64,000 nt of DNA from Onchocerca volvulus. Lineage: Eukaryota; Nematoda; Chromadorea; Rhabditida; Onchocercidae. A program made the translations under genes and the position numbers. The stretch covers positions 5,756,701 through 5,820,700 of the forward strand of contig HG738140.1 in the NCBI GenBank assembly GCA_000499405.2. Reading direction: 5' to 3'. The notes below the pieces were generated by a model. It ran no database searches. It saw only the letters and a program-made list of their open reading frames with translations, and had not been told where the DNA came from. Positions within the stretch are counted from its first letter, which is position 1. Each line of letters starts with the position of its first letter. Positions 62,901 through 64,000 of the stretch are shown here, piece by piece.

Positions 62901-64000
62901 AACCATTCTTGCGGTTAAGAACAAAGACGTTTAAATGCTATTGGATAGGAATTTTGAAAATGGGTGTCCGTTCGTTCAGTGGTCATATCGTTTTCCAACT
63001 GAAAATGCTTATTTTTATTCTAACCTTAAGTTTCATCCTGAATTAACTTTTAGCACGTAAAGGTAATCTTACTGAGACCAGTATCTACTTATCATTCGCT
63101 CTTCTTCTGAATGCACTTACCTTATCACTTTGTGTTTACTGGGCTGTTTTTCAAAATTATGTTCTATACATCGAATTTATCATTATTTGTGTAGAAGCCT
63201 TTTTCGTTATCACTGAAACATTATTTGCCATTGCAGCTATCGCTAATTTTTTGAGGTTTGCCAATTTTTTTTAGTAAATTGGAAAAGAAAAAGTAAATTA
63301 GGATTTTATTAAGATTAAGATTTGAAAAAAAGAAATTGAGAAATTAAGATTAAGATTTTAGATTTCAAAAAATAGATAATTGTTTGTTGAAGATTAAATG
63401 ATTGAAAGGGATTCTGTGAAATATTTTCACTTTCTCGAAGAATCATATCTCACAAAATTTATTTATCTATCTACCTGTTTGTTAGTAATTATATCAGTTA
63501 CTTATCACAAATAATGAAATTTAAAGATGCTCAATTCCATTTCAAAAGCTTTAAGTTTTTTGCAGTCAAGTTGGTGGAAAGTTGGAAAATATACTCAAAG
63601 TAGAGCCGAAATTAAAGAAATTCATTTTGATTTTCTAAGTTATTAAGCGTTTTTAATGTTATTGTTTAGTGACATCATTTAAATTTCGAATTCTATTTAG
63701 AAAAATTTCGAACATTTCAACTTATTTTTCTCATTAAAAGTTTTTTCGTTTTTCAATTTAAGGCATAAAGCAAAGAAACTTACTATTAAATGAAATTTTC
63801 AATTATTAGCTAAATGATGTATCAAAGCATTAATTATTAAGTATTAATATTAAGTATTAATTAAGTATCAAATTATGATTAAGTATTAGTTATCATTAAA
63901 TATTAATTCATTAATCATGTTAAAATATTAATTATGATTGAAACAAAAAAGTTTTTTTTTTTTAATATATCAATGAAATATTTTCAGATCTACCAACATT
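59983..64000 (+). CDS. Multi-pass membrane protein, partial, unknown
   Basis: Three exons are visible: 59983-60091, 63054-63255 and 63988 to the window end, joined in phases 1 and 2. The first 108 residues are MALFSTKIMN..., a polar leader of about 27, then a membrane helix (AVQLFLLIYS region), a short ARKGNLTETS loop with an NLT sequon, a second helix (YLSFALLLNALTLSLCVYWAVF without the last residues) and a third (YIEFIIICVEAFFVITETLF). The gene continues past the edge. The 2.96 kb first intron is unusually long for this window, but the phase-1 junction restores a codon and extends helix one into a loop as expected. I do not recognise the family; nematode-specific four-helix proteins look like this. 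Confidence 0.65.
61088..61176. ncRNA. Candidate structured RNA stem-loop, 89 nt
   Basis: CAAGA (61088-61092) plus GCGATTTTG (61095-61103) pair with 61163-61176, giving a 14-bp outer stem with a two-base bulge. Inside, GTTGTTGCC (61143-61151) pairs perfectly with 61155-61163 around a three-base loop. The two stems share base 61163 at their border, so one pair must give way. The element is much less AT-rich than the surrounding DNA and lies inside the long first intron of the membrane protein gene. Strand is unknown. Confidence 0.4.

Noticed and set aside
1..64000. tRNA, rRNA, spliced-leader RNA genes, transposases and CRISPR arrays
   Set aside because: Read through for cloverleaf-like arms, conserved RNA words, transposase motifs and regularly spaced repeats. 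None could be supported; small RNA genes could still be missed without a covariance-model search.

Overview
The window is nuclear DNA from a nematode, most likely a filarial or other spirurid worm. It is very AT-rich, full of A/T homopolymer runs of 10-30 bases, and its genes are cut by many short GT-AG introns. Several start codons sit just behind a pyrimidine-rich AG with no upstream coding exon, as expected for spliced-leader trans-splicing. The protein families point the same way; the filarial assignment is inference.

Exons were assembled by hand. In every main gene the splice phases close and the exon lengths add up to a whole protein. Layout: KEOPS subunit CGI-121/TPRKB (minus, 3.1-4.8 kb); a gene-poor stretch with two weak coding candidates (10.7 and 11.2 kb); mitochondrial ribosomal protein bS21m/MRPS21 (plus, 14.0-14.6 kb) convergent with proteasome subunit beta-3 (minus, 15.3-16.5 kb); a 15-exon SENP6/7-type SUMO protease (minus, 17.7-23.9 kb); a doubtful small gene (plus, 24.1 kb); coatomer beta subunit COPB1 (plus, 25.1-31.3 kb) convergent with a 19-exon calsyntenin (minus, 33.0-44.5 kb); a 13 kb gene-poor, repeat-rich stretch; a secreted Asn/Trp-rich tandem-repeat protein (minus, 58.0-59.6 kb); and head-to-head with it the start of a multi-pass membrane protein that leaves the window (plus, 60.0-64.0 kb).

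The conserved genes are housekeeping or neuronal and do not form one pathway: tRNA t6A modification, mitochondrial translation, protein turnover, SUMO removal, COPI transport, and a kinesin-linked synaptic membrane protein. The least explained items are the repeat protein with its divergent membrane-protein partner, a roughly 90-nt stem-loop at 61.1 kb, and the palindromes and tandem repeats at 45.7-49.4 kb. I see no tRNA, rRNA, transposase or CRISPR array.
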